Shown: positions 26,563-36,625, counted from the stretch's first letter. The stretch is 64,000 nt of DNA from Peptococcaceae bacterium (GCA_023512435.1 JAILZP010000012.1:1-64000); one strand, 5' to 3'. Numbers and translations are program-made. The notes: generated from the letters alone by a model not told the origin.

Positions 26563-27477
26563 ATGAATTTTGCGGTCAACATCGGCGGCATCAGGATGAA
26601 GAACCCGGTCACCACGGCTTCGGGCACATTCGGCTACGGCCGGGAGTACGCCGGTTTTGTGGACTTGAACAGGCTGGGGGCGGTGGTGATCAAGGGGGTT
26701 ACCCTGCTTCCCCGCCCGGGCAACCCCACCCCCAGGATCGCGGAAACCCCGGCCGGAATGCTGAATTCCATCGGCCTGGAGAACCCCGGGGTGGAGGCGG
26801 TGATAGAAAAGCACCTGCCTTACCTGGCCCGGTTCGACGTTCCGGTAATCGTGAACATAGCCGGGGATACGGTGGACGACTACGTGAAGCTGGCCTCCAG
26901 GCTGGATAAAGCGCCGGGCGTGGCCGGGCTGGAGGTGAACATCTCCTGCCCCAATGTAAAAAAAGGAGGCCTGGCCTTCGGCAGCGACCCGGACACGGCC
27001 GCCGGGGTCATCCGGGAGGTCAGGGCGGCCACCCGCCTCCCGCTGATCGCCAAGCTTTCACCCAACGTCACCGACATTTCGGCGGTGGCTGAAAGCGTGG
27101 CCGGGGCGGGGGCGGACGCGGTGTCCCTGATCAACACCCTGCTGGGAATGGTCATCGACGTTAACACCGGGAGGCCGGCCCTGGCCAGTGTCATGGGGGG
27201 CCTGTCCGGGCCGGCGGTGAGGCCTGTGGCGGTGAGAATGGTCTGGCAGGTCTACAGGGCGGTGAACATACCGATCATAGGCATGGGGGGAATAACCTGC
27301 GCCGAAGACGCCCTGCAGTTCATCATGGCCGGGGCCAGCGCGGTGGCGGTGGGCATGGCCAGCTTCGTCAATCCCCGGGCCACCATGGAGGTGCTGGAGG
27401 GCATAGAGGCCTACATGAGGGATAATAATGTCGGGGATATAAAAGAGCTTATAGGGATTGCCCATGAAAGGAGCTAG
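26563..27477 (+). CDS. pyrD: Dihydroorotate dehydrogenase, class 1B catalytic subunit
   Basis: 304 residues. The class 1 catalytic cysteine is in [12 protein letters not shown] near residue 130; FMN-binding GMGGI near 243 and the [12 protein letters not shown] loop near 45 are present. It works with PyrK, encoded 28 bp upstream. ATG 26563 has GAAGGTGA upstream. Its TAG stop is contained in the first unit of a heptad tract (27476-27606). Confidence 0.96.
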   Translation: MNFAVNIGGIRMKNPVTTASGTFGYGREYAGFVDLNRLGAVVIKGVTLLPRPGNPTPRIAETPAGMLNSIGLENPGVEAVIEKHLPYLARFDVPVIVNIAGDTVDDYVKLASRLDKAPGVAGLEVNISCPNVKKGGLAFGSDPDTAAGVIREVRAATRLPLIAKLSPNVTDISAVAESVAGAGADAVSLINTLLGMVIDVNTGRPALASVMGGLSGPAVRPVAVRMVWQVYRAVNIPIIGMGGITCAEDALQFIMAGASAVAVGMASFVNPRATMEVLEGIEAYMRDNNVGDIKELIGIAHERS

Positions 27478-27606
27478 AACACAGAACTCAGAACTCAGAA
27501 CACAGAACTCAGAACTCAGAATAACTGGGAGTTGGAAGTTATCTTATCAGCTTTCAGCTTATTACTAATCACTTACAACTTAAAGCTAACAGCTAACAGC
27601 TAACAG
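27476..27606. repeat. Heptad tracts between pyrD and pyrF
   Basis: Seven units in register at 27476-27524 (AGAACAC or AGAACTC with a final AGAATAA), a mixed middle section, and three AGCTAAC units at 27584-27604. The first unit contains the pyrD stop. Confidence 0.75.
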
Positions 27607-27618
27607 GGGGGATGGCGG

Positions 27619-28347
27619 CTGTCGGGGAATGCGGCTGACAGACTGATTGTGGCCCTGGATGTCAGCACCGGGGAGAAGGCCCTGGAACTGGCGGACAGGT
27701 TAAAACCCTGCGCCGGGATGTTCAAGGTGGGGATGGAGCTTTTTTACAGCGCCGGCGGGGACATCGTAAAGGAGCTGAAGAATAAGGGCTGCCGGGTGTT
27801 CCTGGACCTCAAGCTGCACGACATACCCAATACCGTGGCCGGGGCGGCCAGGGCGATAACCGGCCTGGGACCGGACATAATCAACGTCCACGCCGCCGGG
27901 GGGCCCGGGATGATGAGGTCGGCGGCCGAAGCAGTGAGGGACGAGGCGGAAAGGAAGAAAATCGCCAGGCCCCTGGTCATTGCGGTGACGGTCCTTACCA
28001 GTATCGATCAAAAAACCTTCCACGAAATGGGAATAAATGGTAAAATAGAGGATTTTGTGGTTTCATGGTCTGAAATGGCGGTGGAATGCGGGCTGGACGG
28101 CGTGGTGGCGTCCCCGGCGGAGGCTTCGATGATCAGAAAAGCCTGCGGCGATAAGTTTGTTATCGTTACCCCGGGCGTGCGGCCGGCCTGGTCGGGGGCA
28201 GGAGACCAAAAAAGAATCGCCACCCCGTCCGGGGCAATCTCGGCCGGAGCCACTTACATCGTGGTGGGGAGGCCGATTACCGGTTCTGCCGACCCGCTGG
28301 GGGCGGCCGGGAAAATAATTGAAGAAATAAAGGGATGTGCCGGCTGA
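27619..28347 (+). CDS. pyrF: Orotidine 5'-phosphate decarboxylase
   Basis: Family motifs are clear: RLIVALD near the N-terminus, FLDLKLHDIPNTV near residue 59, and TPGVRP near 180 and GRPIT near 215. The catalytic K-D loop in LKLHDIP is intact. The start is odd: GTG 27649 would remove the first beta strand, and the only in-frame NTG with an SD (GGGGGG) is CTG 27619; ATGs at 27612 and 27629 are out of frame. I give the CTG start with low certainty. The stop lies inside the terminator hairpin. Confidence 0.9.
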   Translation: MSGNAADRLIVALDVSTGEKALELADRLKPCAGMFKVGMELFYSAGGDIVKELKNKGCRVFLDLKLHDIPNTVAGAARAITGLGPDIINVHAAGGPGMMRSAAEAVRDEAERKKIARPLVIAVTVLTSIDQKTFHEMGINGKIEDFVVSWSEMAVECGLDGVVASPAEASMIRKACGDKFVIVTPGVRPAWSGAGDQKRIATPSGAISAGATYIVVGRPITGSADPLGAAGKIIEEIKGCAG

Positions 28348-28360
28348 CACATCCCTTTTT
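28332..28360 (+). terminator. Terminator overlapping the pyrF stop
   Basis: GGGATGTG (28332-28339) pairs with CACATCCC (28348-28355), then TTTTT. The TGA of pyrF is in the loop, so the main pyr transcript ends here and pyrE needs its own promoter. Confidence 0.88.
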
Positions 28361-28371
28361 GCCTTCGCCAC

Positions 28372-28542
28372 CTACTGAATTAGCGACCTTTCCGCCCTTT
28401 CTATGGCCAGCCTTACGAGGTTACCGCAGTTCCTGGAGGAGACGTTGCCGAAATCCCCGTCCCTGGCCACTATGTCGGCAACACCCAGTTCCCTGGCCAG
28501 TTCGAATTTAAGCCTGTCTGACATAACGCCTCTACGGGCCAT
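28372..28542 (-). CDS. Alpha/beta-type small acid-soluble spore protein
   Basis: 56 residues. The pattern LKFELARELGVADI then GNVSSRNCGNLVRLAIERAERSL follows the two conserved SASP alpha/beta blocks, including the ELG germination-protease cleavage context. These proteins coat spore DNA. ATG 28542 has GGGAGGG 9 bp upstream. It lies on the opposite strand between pyrF and pyrE and is direct evidence of spore formation. Confidence 0.88.
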   Translation of the reverse strand: MARRGVMSDRLKFELARELGVADIVARDGDFGNVSSRNCGNLVRLAIERAERSLIQ

Positions 28543-28777
28543 CAGCCAATCCCTCCCTTGCGGCGAAGGCATGGGTCAATATTCGGTTTTTGGTGCGTAT
28601 TCAGTTTTCGGGGCATTTATATTATGTGAGGTTTTAACTCGCATGATGCGAGGAATGACCTGGATGCGCCGGAATAACGGCAGGATGCAGGAAACAAAAG
28701 AAACATATAGAAAATTTATCAAACAGACACCGAATAAACGGATTACCGCCGGAAAATTATATTGGGAGTGAAAGCGT

Positions 28778-29353
28778 TTGACTGAAAAGGACAGGTTCCT
28801 CAAAATTTTCCAGAAGACCGGGGCCATGCTGGACGGACATTTCCTGCTCACCTCCGGGAGGCACAGCGACAGGTACTTCCAGTGCGCCCTGGTCCTCCAG
28901 CATCCACGGTACTGCGGGGCTCTGTGCCGGGAACTGGCCTCCAGGTTTGCCGGGGAAGGGATTACGGCCGTGGTGGGGCCGGCCATGGGAGGAATCGTCA
29001 TGTCGTACGAGGTGGCCCGCCGCCTTTCGGCCCGGAGCCTGTTTGCCGAAAGAGAGAACGGGAAGATGGCCCTGAGAAGGGGCTTTAAGATAAAGGCGGG
29101 TGAGCGGGTGCTGGTGGTGGAGGACGTAATCACCACCGGCGGGTCGGTGAAGGAGGTTATCGACCTGGTCAGGGAGGCCGGCGGAGAGGTGGCCGGCGCC
29201 GCTGTGCTGGTGGACCGCAGCGGCGGCAGGGCCGGCCTGGGGGTGCGCACCGAAAGCCTGCTGGAGATACCCGCGGAGTCCTACAGCCCAGATCAGTGCC
29301 CCCTTTGCCGGCAGGGCCTCCCCTTTGTCAAACCAGGCAGCCGCAGCGTCTGA
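28778..29353 (+). CDS. pyrE: Orotate phosphoribosyltransferase
   Basis: 191 residues from TTG 28778 (GGGAG upstream). The PRPP-binding motif VLVVEDVITTGGSVKEVI lies near residue 111, and FLLTSGRHSDRYFQ near 23 is typical of the Thermus/Firmicute PyrE group. It makes OMP from orotate and PRPP. It is separated from pyrF by a terminator and the SASP gene, so it has its own control; no PyrR loop was seen in 28543-28777. Confidence 0.95.
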   Translation: MTEKDRFLKIFQKTGAMLDGHFLLTSGRHSDRYFQCALVLQHPRYCGALCRELASRFAGEGITAVVGPAMGGIVMSYEVARRLSARSLFAERENGKMALRRGFKIKAGERVLVVEDVITTGGSVKEVIDLVREAGGEVAGAAVLVDRSGGRAGLGVRTESLLEIPAESYSPDQCPLCRQGLPFVKPGSRSV

Positions 29354-29381
29354 ACGGGCCCGGAAAATACAGGATTTACTG

Positions 29382-30908
29382 ATGCCGCGCACCAGTCCGG
29401 CGGCAATTTTCCTCCGGAGGGCGGACAGCTTGAAAGGACAGCCCAGGAAAACCATCATGTTCATAGTGGACTCCTTCAATCCCGGCGCCCTGAGAAGGGC
29501 GCTGGACCGGAAGATGGTGCCGGCCATGGAGTTCTTGAAAAGCAGGGGCTTTTTCACAGACCGCTGTGTTTCGGTTTTCCCCACCATGACCCCTACCTGC
29601 GCCAGCACCATTGCCACCGGGGCGCCTCCTTCGGACCACCTGGTCCCGGGTTTCGTCTGGTTCAGCCGCCGGGAAAGGCGGATCGTCAATTACGGTATCA
29701 GCCCCCTGGCGGTGAGGAAGATGGGGGTAAGGCGGGTCATCCAGGACCTGCTTTTCAACCTCAACCATATCCAGCTGAGCAGGAAGGTCAAAACCCTCTA
29801 CGAATCCCTGGAAGAGGCCGGGTACACCACGGGGGCGGTGAACCCCTTCATTTTCAGGGCCGGCCGGCCGCACCGGGCCAGGATCCCGCTGCTGGTCCAG
29901 ATCCTGTCCGCCTTCGGCCTGGGCGGCAAGATCTGGGGGCCGCGGAAACTCTACCTTGGGCAGATCTGTCCCCCGGACGCGCCGGAGGGCAAGATCCTCA
30001 CGGTCCTGCACTGCCTGAGGAAGTTCGGTGTGAACGACGATTATTCCGGCACCGTGGGGAGGTGGCTGATCAGCAGGGGGCATCAGCCGGACCTGCTGAC
30101 CATCTACCTGCCGGATACCGACGGCTATGCCCACCGGCACGACCCCGGCCGGAGCGAGGAATCGCTGCGAAGGGTGGACCGTCAGGTGAGTAAGATTCTG
30201 GGAGCCTTTCCCAGTTGGGACGAGGCCCTGCGCAGGAATACCGTCATCCTGGTGGGGGACCATTCCCAGAGCAGGGTGGGAACCGGCGCGGGCAGCACCG
30301 TGAACCTGGGACGGGAGCTGCGGGAGTTCTCGCAGCTGGACATTGGCGGGGAAAACGGGCCTCCCAGGGACATTTCCGTTTGTGTCAACGAAAGGATGTG
30401 CCATGTCTACATCCTGCGGGACAGGGAAAGGCTGCTGCCGGTCCTGGCCGAAAGAATCCCCGGGGTGGCCGGGGTTGACCAGGTGGCCTGGAAGGAGCGG
30501 GACTGGTATCACCTGGTCCAGGCGGGGGGGAAAAGACTTTCTTTCCGGCCGGGGAGGGATTACTGGGACGAATACGGTCAGGGCTGGGCCCTGGCGGGGG
30601 ATCCCGGGGCGGCCGGGGCCAGGCTGGACGGGCACAGGATAGTTTTCGGGGATTATCCCGACGCCCTGGCCCAGATCGCCAACCTCCTGAGCTGCGAAAA
30701 CGCAGGGGACCTGGTGGTTACCGCCAGGGCGGGGTTCGAGTTCACCGGGGAGTACGGACCCAGCCACCAGGGCTGCGGCAGCCACGGGTCACTGCACAGG
30801 GACGACTCGCTGGTGCCGCTCTTTGTGGCCGGCGCCCCTTTCCACGCCTCGAGGCCCAGGATACTGGATTTGGCGCCGTATATACGATCCCAGTTCGGAC
30901 TGGCATAG
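29382..30908 (+). CDS. Alkaline-phosphatase-superfamily phosphodiesterase / nucleotide pyrophosphatase
   Basis: About 508 residues. IMFIVDSFNPGAL near residue 26 gives the first metal Asp, FPTMTPTCASTIATG near 66 the Thr nucleophile region, then LPDTDGYAHRHD near 244 and GDHSQSRVG near 289 with the remaining Asp/His ligands; a final GSHGSLHRDD resembles the superfamily's last His. It hydrolyses a phosphoester or phosphodiester. No signal peptide, so probably cytoplasmic. ATG 29382 is chosen; a TTG at 29325 overlapping pyrE is an alternative. Confidence 0.8.
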   Translation: MPRTSPAAIFLRRADSLKGQPRKTIMFIVDSFNPGALRRALDRKMVPAMEFLKSRGFFTDRCVSVFPTMTPTCASTIATGAPPSDHLVPGFVWFSRRERRIVNYGISPLAVRKMGVRRVIQDLLFNLNHIQLSRKVKTLYESLEEAGYTTGAVNPFIFRAGRPHRARIPLLVQILSAFGLGGKIWGPRKLYLGQICPPDAPEGKILTVLHCLRKFGVNDDYSGTVGRWLISRGHQPDLLTIYLPDTDGYAHRHDPGRSEESLRRVDRQVSKILGAFPSWDEALRRNTVILVGDHSQSRVGTGAGSTVNLGRELREFSQLDIGGENGPPRDISVCVNERMCHVYILRDRERLLPVLAERIPGVAGVDQVAWKERDWYHLVQAGGKRLSFRPGRDYWDEYGQGWALAGDPGAAGARLDGHRIVFGDYPDALAQIANLLSCENAGDLVVTARAGFEFTGEYGPSHQGCGSHGSLHRDDSLVPLFVAGAPFHASRPRILDLAPYIRSQFGLA

Positions 30909-31019
30909 AGGCCGGCCGTGAAAAAAACAGGAAAAAAAGCGGCTTAAAAATTTAAAGAAGTTGATCACTTTGCGGCCAACTTATGTTACAATTTACTAAA
31001 TCAATACTGTACCGGATGA

Positions 31020-31200
31020 TGCCGGCGGGAGAGTCCCGGAACCGGGCGCCGAAGGAGTAACCCGCAGCAGTGCCGTGGCTTGCGGGGAAACTTTCAGGCA
31101 AACAGACCGCCGGAGGATGGAACTCTGGAAAGTCCCCGGCAGGGGCGCCCAAGGGGAACAGCCGGAATTGGCCGGTAAATCTCTCAGGTAAAAAAGACAG
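31020..31200 (+). promoter_or_regulatory. Tandem glycine riboswitch
   Basis: Two consecutive glycine aptamers. The first (about 31021-31105) has GGGAGAGTC, GGGCGCCGAAGGAGTAA and CTTTCAGGCAAA. The second (about 31110-31200) has GGAACTCTGG, GGGGCGCCCAAGGGGAA and ATCTCTCAGGTAAAA. It is placed before gcvT, where glycine binding normally allows read-through. Confidence 0.95.
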
Positions 31201-31232
31201 AGAAGGCGTGCAGCTTCTCTGTCTTTCTTTTT
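31194..31232 (+). terminator. Terminator of the glycine riboswitch
   Basis: AAGACAGAGAAG (31194-31205) pairs perfectly with CTTCTCTGTCTT (31214-31225), followed by TCTTTTTT. It overlaps the 3' end of the second aptamer, the usual transcriptional platform. Confidence 0.92.
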
Positions 31233-31320
31233 TACGCGGTTAAATGTGCAACGCGGGCAGTTGCTGATGGCCGGCGGCTTTTTCCGGCAATAATAACAAT
31301 GTTATCACGGGGGTGACGAG

Positions 31321-32445
31321 GTGGCGGAAGATCTTAAAAAGACTCCCCTTCACGACCTCCACGCGGCGCTGGGGGCGCAGATGTTTCCCTTCGGCGGGTG
31401 GACCATGCCGCTCCGGTACGGGGACATACTGGAGGAGCACCGGGCGGTCCGGGAGAGGGCGGGCCTGTTTGATGTTTCCCACATGGGGGAAATAGTGGTC
31501 CGGGGACCCCGGGCCGGAAGCCTTGTCCAGGAACTGGTGACCAACGATATTTCCGGCATGGAGGACGGGCAGGCGGTGTACAGCCCCATGTGCGCCGGGG
31601 ACGGGGGGGTGCTGGACGACCTGCTGGTGTACCGGCTGGAGGCCGGCCATTACATGCTGGTGGTCAATGCCGCCAATACCGGCCGGGATCTTGCCTGGGT
31701 CCGGAGCCATGCCGGGGAGGGCGTGGAGGTGGAGGACGTGTCCGGCCGGACCGCCCTGCTGGCCCTGCAGGGCCCCCGGGCGGCGGAGGTGCTGAAGCCC
31801 CTGGCCGGGTTCGACCCGGGATCACTGGGATCTTACCGCTTTGTCCGGGGGCCGGTGGCCGGCGTGGAGTGCCTGGTTTCCAGGACCGGGTATACCGGAG
31901 AGGACGGCTTTGAGATTTACCTAGACGCCGGGGACGGGGCCGGGGTTTGGCAGGCCCTGATGGAATCCGGCAGGAATCACGGCCTGGTCCCGGCGGGCCT
32001 TGGCGCCAGGGACACCCTGAGGCTCGAAGCCTCCCTGCCCCTCTACGGGCACGAGCTGAATGAAAAGACAACGCCGCTGGAGGCGGGGCTGGGGCGTTTT
32101 GTAAAGCTGGACAAGGGCCCCTTCACCGGGCGGGAGGCGCTGCAGAGGCAGCAGCGGGAAGGACTGTCCCGCCGCCTGGTGGGCCTGTCCATGCTGGACC
32201 GGGGAGTGCCCAGGGCCGGTTACCCGGTGCTGGTTGGGGATGATCCGGCCGGGGCGGTCACCTCGGGCGGGTACGCTCCCACCCTCAACGCCTGCCTGGC
32301 CATGGCCTACGTGACCTCCTCCGTCAATCCGGGGGACCGGGTGGCGGTGCTGATCAGGGGGAAAAAGTGCGGGGCCGCGGTGGTGCCCCTGCCGTTTTAT
32401 AAAAAATCCGCCCGCCGGGAGGCGGAACCTAAAACCCTTAAATAA
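31321..32445 (+). CDS. gcvT: Glycine cleavage system T protein (aminomethyltransferase)
   Basis: 374 residues from GTG 31321, with GGGGGTGA upstream. FGGWTMPLRYGD near residue 23, DVSHMGEI near 50 and the folate-site LEAGLGRFVK near 251 identify GcvT. It releases ammonia from the aminomethyl group on lipoyl-GcvH and gives methylene-THF. First gene of the riboswitch-controlled gcv operon. Confidence 0.97.
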   Translation: MAEDLKKTPLHDLHAALGAQMFPFGGWTMPLRYGDILEEHRAVRERAGLFDVSHMGEIVVRGPRAGSLVQELVTNDISGMEDGQAVYSPMCAGDGGVLDDLLVYRLEAGHYMLVVNAANTGRDLAWVRSHAGEGVEVEDVSGRTALLALQGPRAAEVLKPLAGFDPGSLGSYRFVRGPVAGVECLVSRTGYTGEDGFEIYLDAGDGAGVWQALMESGRNHGLVPAGLGARDTLRLEASLPLYGHELNEKTTPLEAGLGRFVKLDKGPFTGREALQRQQREGLSRRLVGLSMLDRGVPRAGYPVLVGDDPAGAVTSGGYAPTLNACLAMAYVTSSVNPGDRVAVLIRGKKCGAAVVPLPFYKKSARREAEPKTLK

Positions 32446-32462
32446 TCAAGGAGGGAAAAGTT

Positions 32463-32849
32463 ATGATCATGGACGGGCTGTTGTACAGCGAGGATCACGA
32501 GTGGATAAAGGTGAACGGAAAATCAGGCCGCCTGGGGATTACCCATTACGCGCAGGAGGCATTGGGAAGCGTGGTTTTCATAGAACTGCCGGAGGAGGGA
32601 TCCAGGGTGGCGGCCGGTGAGCCCCTGGGCGTGGTGGAGTCGGTGAAGGCCGCCTCGGATTACTACGCCCCTGTTTCCGGGAAGATCACCGCGGTGAACG
32701 GGGAACTCCTGGACTCTCCGGGACTGATCAACGAGGACCCCTACGGAAAAGGCTGGATCGCTGAAATTGAACTGGAGGACCCGGCGGAACTGGATAAGCT
32801 GCTCAGCCCGGAGAAATACGGTGAGCTGCTTGAAAAGGAAGGCAAGTAG
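32463..32849 (+). CDS. gcvH: Glycine cleavage system H protein
   Basis: 128 residues. The lipoylation site is the Lys in VVESVKAASDYYAP near residue 63; HEWIKVNG at the N-terminus and PYGKGW near 97 are typical. It carries the aminomethyl intermediate on a lipoyl arm. ATG 32463 follows AAGGAGGG; ATG 32469 is also possible. The lipoylating enzymes LipM and LipA are encoded in the same cluster. Confidence 0.97.
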   Translation: MIMDGLLYSEDHEWIKVNGKSGRLGITHYAQEALGSVVFIELPEEGSRVAAGEPLGVVESVKAASDYYAPVSGKITAVNGELLDSPGLINEDPYGKGWIAEIELEDPAELDKLLSPEKYGELLEKEGK

Positions 32850-32888
32850 CATAAGCTGGAACGGACTGGAGATTGGGGGTGAAAAAGA

Positions 32889-34232
32889 ATGCGCTACGTG
32901 ATCAACACCGGGGAAGACCGGCGGGAAATGCTGGCCCGCATCGGGGCCGGGAGCGTGGAGGACCTTTTCAGGGACATTCCGGCCGAAGTCAGGCTGAAAC
33001 AGCCCCTGAACCTGCCCCATCCGATGGCCGAACCGGAACTTGCCCGCCACCTGAGGGAGATGTCGGCGGCCAACCGCAACCTGGACGAATACGCCTGTTT
33101 CCTTGGGGCCGGGGCTTACGACCACTACGTACCGCAGATAGTGGACCAGCTGCTGCTGCGGTCGGAATTTTACACCGCCTATACCCCTTACCAGCCTGAA
33201 ATAAGCCAGGGCACCCTCCAGGCCGTTTTTGAGTACCAGTCGCTGATCTGCGCCCTGACCGGCATGGAGGCGGCCAACGCCTCGCTGTACGACGGGGCCA
33301 GCGCTCTGGCCGAAGCCGCCCTGATGGCCTGCGGGGAGACCAAAAGGGACAGGGTGGTCCTGTCCGAAACCGTTCACCCGGAATACCGGGAAACCGTCCG
33401 GACTTACCTGAGATACCGGGGCGTAGAAGTAACTGAGTGTCCCGAAACCGGGGGCGTCACCGATCCGGAGAGGCTTATGGGAATGGTGGACGGCCGCACC
33501 GCCGCCGTACTCATCCAGCAGCCCAATTTTTTCGGCTGCCTGGAACAGGCGCCGGAGATAGGAGAGGCCGCCCGCCGGCACGGCGCCCTTTTCGTGGTCT
33601 GCGCCGATCCGGTTTCCCTGGGCGTACTGGAGGCCCCGGGGGAATACGGGGCCGACATAGTGGTGGGGGAGGGCCAGGGACTGGGCAACCAGCTGAGCTT
33701 TGGCGGCCCCTGCCTGGGATTTATGGCCTGCCGGCAGAAGCTGGTCCGGCGCATGCCCGGGCGCCTGGTGGGGCAGACGGCGGATAAACATGGGCGGAGG
33801 GGTTTCGTGCTCACCATCCAGGCCAGGGAGCAGCACATCCGGCGGGAAAAGGCGACCTCCAACATCTGCTCCAACGAGGCCCTGTGCGCCCTGGCCGCCG
33901 CCATATACCTGAGCTGCCTGGGGAAGGAGGGGCTGCGCAGGGTGGCGGACCTGTGCCTGCAGAAGGCCCATTACGCCCACGGGCTGATCACCTCCCTGGA
34001 GGGAGTGAGTTCATCCTTTAAAGCCCCGTTCTTCAAGGAATTTGCCGTCCGGCTGGAAGAGGACCCGGCGGGGGTGAACCGCCGGCTTTTAAAGGATAAA
34101 ATCATCGGCGGGCTGGACCTGGGGCGGTTTTATCCCCGGTATTCCGGGCATATGCTGCTGTGCTGCACCGAACTGCGCACCAGGGAAGAGATCGAACGCC
34201 TGGCCGCCGGGATTGGAGGGAAGCCGTCATGA
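32889..34232 (+). CDS. gcvPA: Glycine dehydrogenase (decarboxylating) subunit 1
   Basis: 447 residues, the usual size of the split P-protein N-half. [18 protein letters not shown] near residue 73 and [12 protein letters not shown] near 99 are characteristic. It pairs with GcvPB to decarboxylate glycine with PLP. The stop overlaps the gcvPB start as ATGA, ensuring 1:1 synthesis. Confidence 0.97.
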   Translation: MRYVINTGEDRREMLARIGAGSVEDLFRDIPAEVRLKQPLNLPHPMAEPELARHLREMSAANRNLDEYACFLGAGAYDHYVPQIVDQLLLRSEFYTAYTPYQPEISQGTLQAVFEYQSLICALTGMEAANASLYDGASALAEAALMACGETKRDRVVLSETVHPEYRETVRTYLRYRGVEVTECPETGGVTDPERLMGMVDGRTAAVLIQQPNFFGCLEQAPEIGEAARRHGALFVVCADPVSLGVLEAPGEYGADIVVGEGQGLGNQLSFGGPCLGFMACRQKLVRRMPGRLVGQTADKHGRRGFVLTIQAREQHIRREKATSNICSNEALCALAAAIYLSCLGKEGLRRVADLCLQKAHYAHGLITSLEGVSSSFKAPFFKEFAVRLEEDPAGVNRRLLKDKIIGGLDLGRFYPRYSGHMLLCCTELRTREEIERLAAGIGGKPS

Positions 34233-35701
34233 CCGAACCCCTTATTTTCGAACTGGGCGCTCCCGGCCGCACCTCTTCCTTCATGCCGGAATGCGACGTC
34301 CCGGTGCGTGAAACGGAGGAATTGATACCCGGGAACCTGCTGCGCAAAAAGCCGCCCCGGCTGCCCGAGGCGGGCGAGCAGGAGGTGGCCCGGCACTTTA
34401 CCCGCCTGTCCTCTCTCAATTACGGGGTTGACACGGGCTTTTACCCCCTGGGTTCCTGCACCATGAAGTACAACCCGAAGGTCAACGAGTACGCCGCCAG
34501 GCTGCCGGGGTTCGCCCGGCTGCACCCGTACCAGGCCGAAGACCAGGTCCAGGGGGCGCTGAGGCTGATGTATGAAACCCAGCGCTACCTGGCCGAAATT
34601 ACCGGCATGGACGAGTTTACCCTGCAGCCCGCCGCCGGGGCCCACGGGGAGTTCACCGGGCTTCTGATGATCAAGGCCTACCACGACCACCGGGGAGAGA
34701 CCGGGCGGCGCAGGGTGATCGTCCCCGACTCCTCCCACGGGACCAACCCGGCCACCGCCGCGCTGTGCGGCATGGAGGTGCGGCAGATCGAGTCAGGCCC
34801 GGACGGCACGGTGGACCTGGACGCACTGCGGGCCGCCCTTGGTCCCGACACCGCCGCCGTCATGCTGACCAATCCAAACACCCTGGGCCTTTTTGAGAGG
34901 GACATCCTGGCCATCGCCGGGGCCGTGCACCGGGCCGGGGCGCTGCTGTACTGCGACGGCGCCAACATGAACGCCGTGCTGGGCATTTCCCGCCCCGGGG
35001 ACATGGGGTTCGACGCCATCCACCTGAACCTGCACAAGACCTTCTCCACGCCGCACGGCGGAGGGGGGCCGGGGGCCGGCCCGGTGGGGGTGAAGTCTTT
35101 CCTCGCACCCTTCCTGCCTTTCCCGGCGGTGCGCCTGGACCCCGACAGCGGAACATGCTTCCTGGATTACAACCGCCCCCTGTCCATCGGCAAGGTGCGG
35201 TCCTTTTACGGAAATTTCGGCGTGGTGGCAAGGGCCTATACCTACATCAGGGCCCTGGGCGGGGAGGGCCTGCGGGAAGTTGCCGAAAACGCGGTGATCA
35301 ACGCCAACTACCTGCTCTCCCTGGTCAGGGGGACGTACCGGATCCCCTTTGACCGCCGCTGCATGCACGAGTTCGTGGCGGTCCCGCCGGCCGGGTTCAG
35401 GGAGGGCGGGCTGCACACCGCGGACATTGCCAAGAGGCTGATGGATTACGGTTACCACCCGCCCACGGTCTATTTCCCCCTGATCGTCGAGGAAGCCCTG
35501 ATGGTGGAACCCACCGAGACCGAAAGCAGGGCCACCCTGGACGCCTTCGCCGGCGCCCTGCTGGAAATAGCAAGGGAGGGGCGGGAGAACCCGCAGCTGC
35601 TTAAGGATGCCCCCCACGGGACACCGGTGGCCAGGCTGGACGAGGTGACCGCTGCCCGCAGGCCCGTGCTGCGCTGGCAGCCGGAGGGGGAGGAGGGATA
35701 A
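34229..35701 (+). CDS. gcvPB: Glycine dehydrogenase (decarboxylating) subunit 2
   Basis: 490 residues. The PLP lysine lies in [16 protein letters not shown] near residue 268, with [13 protein letters not shown] near 168. ATG 34229 overlaps the gcvPA stop and has GGAGG upstream; the frame is open further left but without need. It is the catalytic half of the split P-protein. The next gene, lipM, begins immediately after its stop. Confidence 0.97.
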   Translation: MTEPLIFELGAPGRTSSFMPECDVPVRETEELIPGNLLRKKPPRLPEAGEQEVARHFTRLSSLNYGVDTGFYPLGSCTMKYNPKVNEYAARLPGFARLHPYQAEDQVQGALRLMYETQRYLAEITGMDEFTLQPAAGAHGEFTGLLMIKAYHDHRGETGRRRVIVPDSSHGTNPATAALCGMEVRQIESGPDGTVDLDALRAALGPDTAAVMLTNPNTLGLFERDILAIAGAVHRAGALLYCDGANMNAVLGISRPGDMGFDAIHLNLHKTFSTPHGGGGPGAGPVGVKSFLAPFLPFPAVRLDPDSGTCFLDYNRPLSIGKVRSFYGNFGVVARAYTYIRALGGEGLREVAENAVINANYLLSLVRGTYRIPFDRRCMHEFVAVPPAGFREGGLHTADIAKRLMDYGYHPPTVYFPLIVEEALMVEPTETESRATLDAFAGALLEIAREGRENPQLLKDAPHGTPVARLDEVTAARRPVLRWQPEGEEG

Positions 35702-36520
35702 ATGAAGTGGCGGCTGCTGAACACCGGCTACGGGAACGGGTTTGAGAACATGGCCATCGACGAGGCCATCCTGATGGTCCACGCCCGGGGCGGGAACCCC
35801 CCCACCCTGCGCTTTTACGGCTGGAAGCCCCCTGCCTTAAGCCTGGGGTATTTTCAGAACCCGGAGGAGACAGTGGACTTCAAGGCCTGCAGGAGGCTGG
35901 GCGTGGACGTGGTGCGGCGCCCCACCGGGGGCCGGGCCGTTCTCCACGACAAAGAGGTTACCTACAGCATCATCGCCAGGGAGGATAATCCCGCCGTCCG
36001 GGGAACGGTGCCGGAGTCCTACCTCCGCCTGAGCCGGGGGCTGATCCTGGGACTGGGCCGCCTGGGCGTGGAGGTGTCCTGCAACGGGGACGGCGGCCCT
36101 GCCCCCAAAGGGCCGGCCTGCTTTGACAGCCCGGCCCTGTACGAACTGGTGGCGGGCGGACGAAAACTGGCCGGCAATGCCCAGGCCCGGAAACACGGCT
36201 GTGTGATCCAGCACGGGGCACTGCCCCTGGTCAATGACGCCGGGACCCTTTTTGCCGTTCTGAAATTTTCATCGGAGGCCGAGAGGGAAGAACAGCGGCG
36301 GCGCTTTACCGAACGGTCCGCCTCCCTGGAAGAGGTCATGGGCCGCCGTGTGCCGCCCGGCCGGGTAATCCAGGCGCTGGCGGAGGGCTTTGCCGAGGCC
36401 CTGGGAATCGACCTGGAACCCGGCGGCATGACGGAAGAGGAGTTGCTGACGGCCGAAAGGCTGGTCCGGGAAAAATACCTGAACAGCTGCAAGCCGCCAG
36501 CAGCCGTCACAGGTGTCTGA
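35702..36520 (+). CDS. lipM: Octanoyltransferase LipM (lipoate-protein ligase A family)
   Basis: 272 residues of the BPL/LplA/LipB fold. RRPTGGRAVLHD near residue 63 and the Lys in GGRKLAGNAQ near 155 bind the acyl group. The presence of ACFDSPALYEL, with the LipM-type cysteine, favours octanoyltransferase over salvage ligase. It transfers octanoate from ACP to GcvH, after which LipA inserts sulfur. It starts at ATG directly after the gcvPB TAA. LplA activity is the alternative. Confidence 0.85.
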   Translation: MKWRLLNTGYGNGFENMAIDEAILMVHARGGNPPTLRFYGWKPPALSLGYFQNPEETVDFKACRRLGVDVVRRPTGGRAVLHDKEVTYSIIAREDNPAVRGTVPESYLRLSRGLILGLGRLGVEVSCNGDGGPAPKGPACFDSPALYELVAGGRKLAGNAQARKHGCVIQHGALPLVNDAGTLFAVLKFSSEAEREEQRRRFTERSASLEEVMGRRVPPGRVIQALAEGFAEALGIDLEPGGMTEEELLTAERLVREKYLNSCKPPAAVTGV

Positions 36521-36575
36521 GATGCACAAGACTCTTCCGCCGGCTCAATCAAAGGGGTAATATTTTGTTAGCCCG

Positions 36576-36603
36576 TTGAACAAATAACAAAACCCGCTAT
36601 TCA
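36576..36603 (+). promoter_or_regulatory. Possible internal promoter before ald
   Basis: TTGAAC (36576-36581), 16-bp spacer and TATTCA (36598-36603), 22 bp before the ald ATG in a short AT-rich gap. A weak match. Confidence 0.35.
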
Positions 36604-36625
36604 TATCTTAACTGGAGGGATTTAA

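Noticed and set aside
27476-27606. CRISPR-like array
   Set aside because: Units are 7 bp, contiguous and without spacers, so this is a heptad tract, and no cas genes are present.
28403-28771. 122-codon plus-strand frame between pyrF and pyrE
   Set aside because: Its first half is antisense to a clear SASP gene and the rest has no family resemblance; probably chance.
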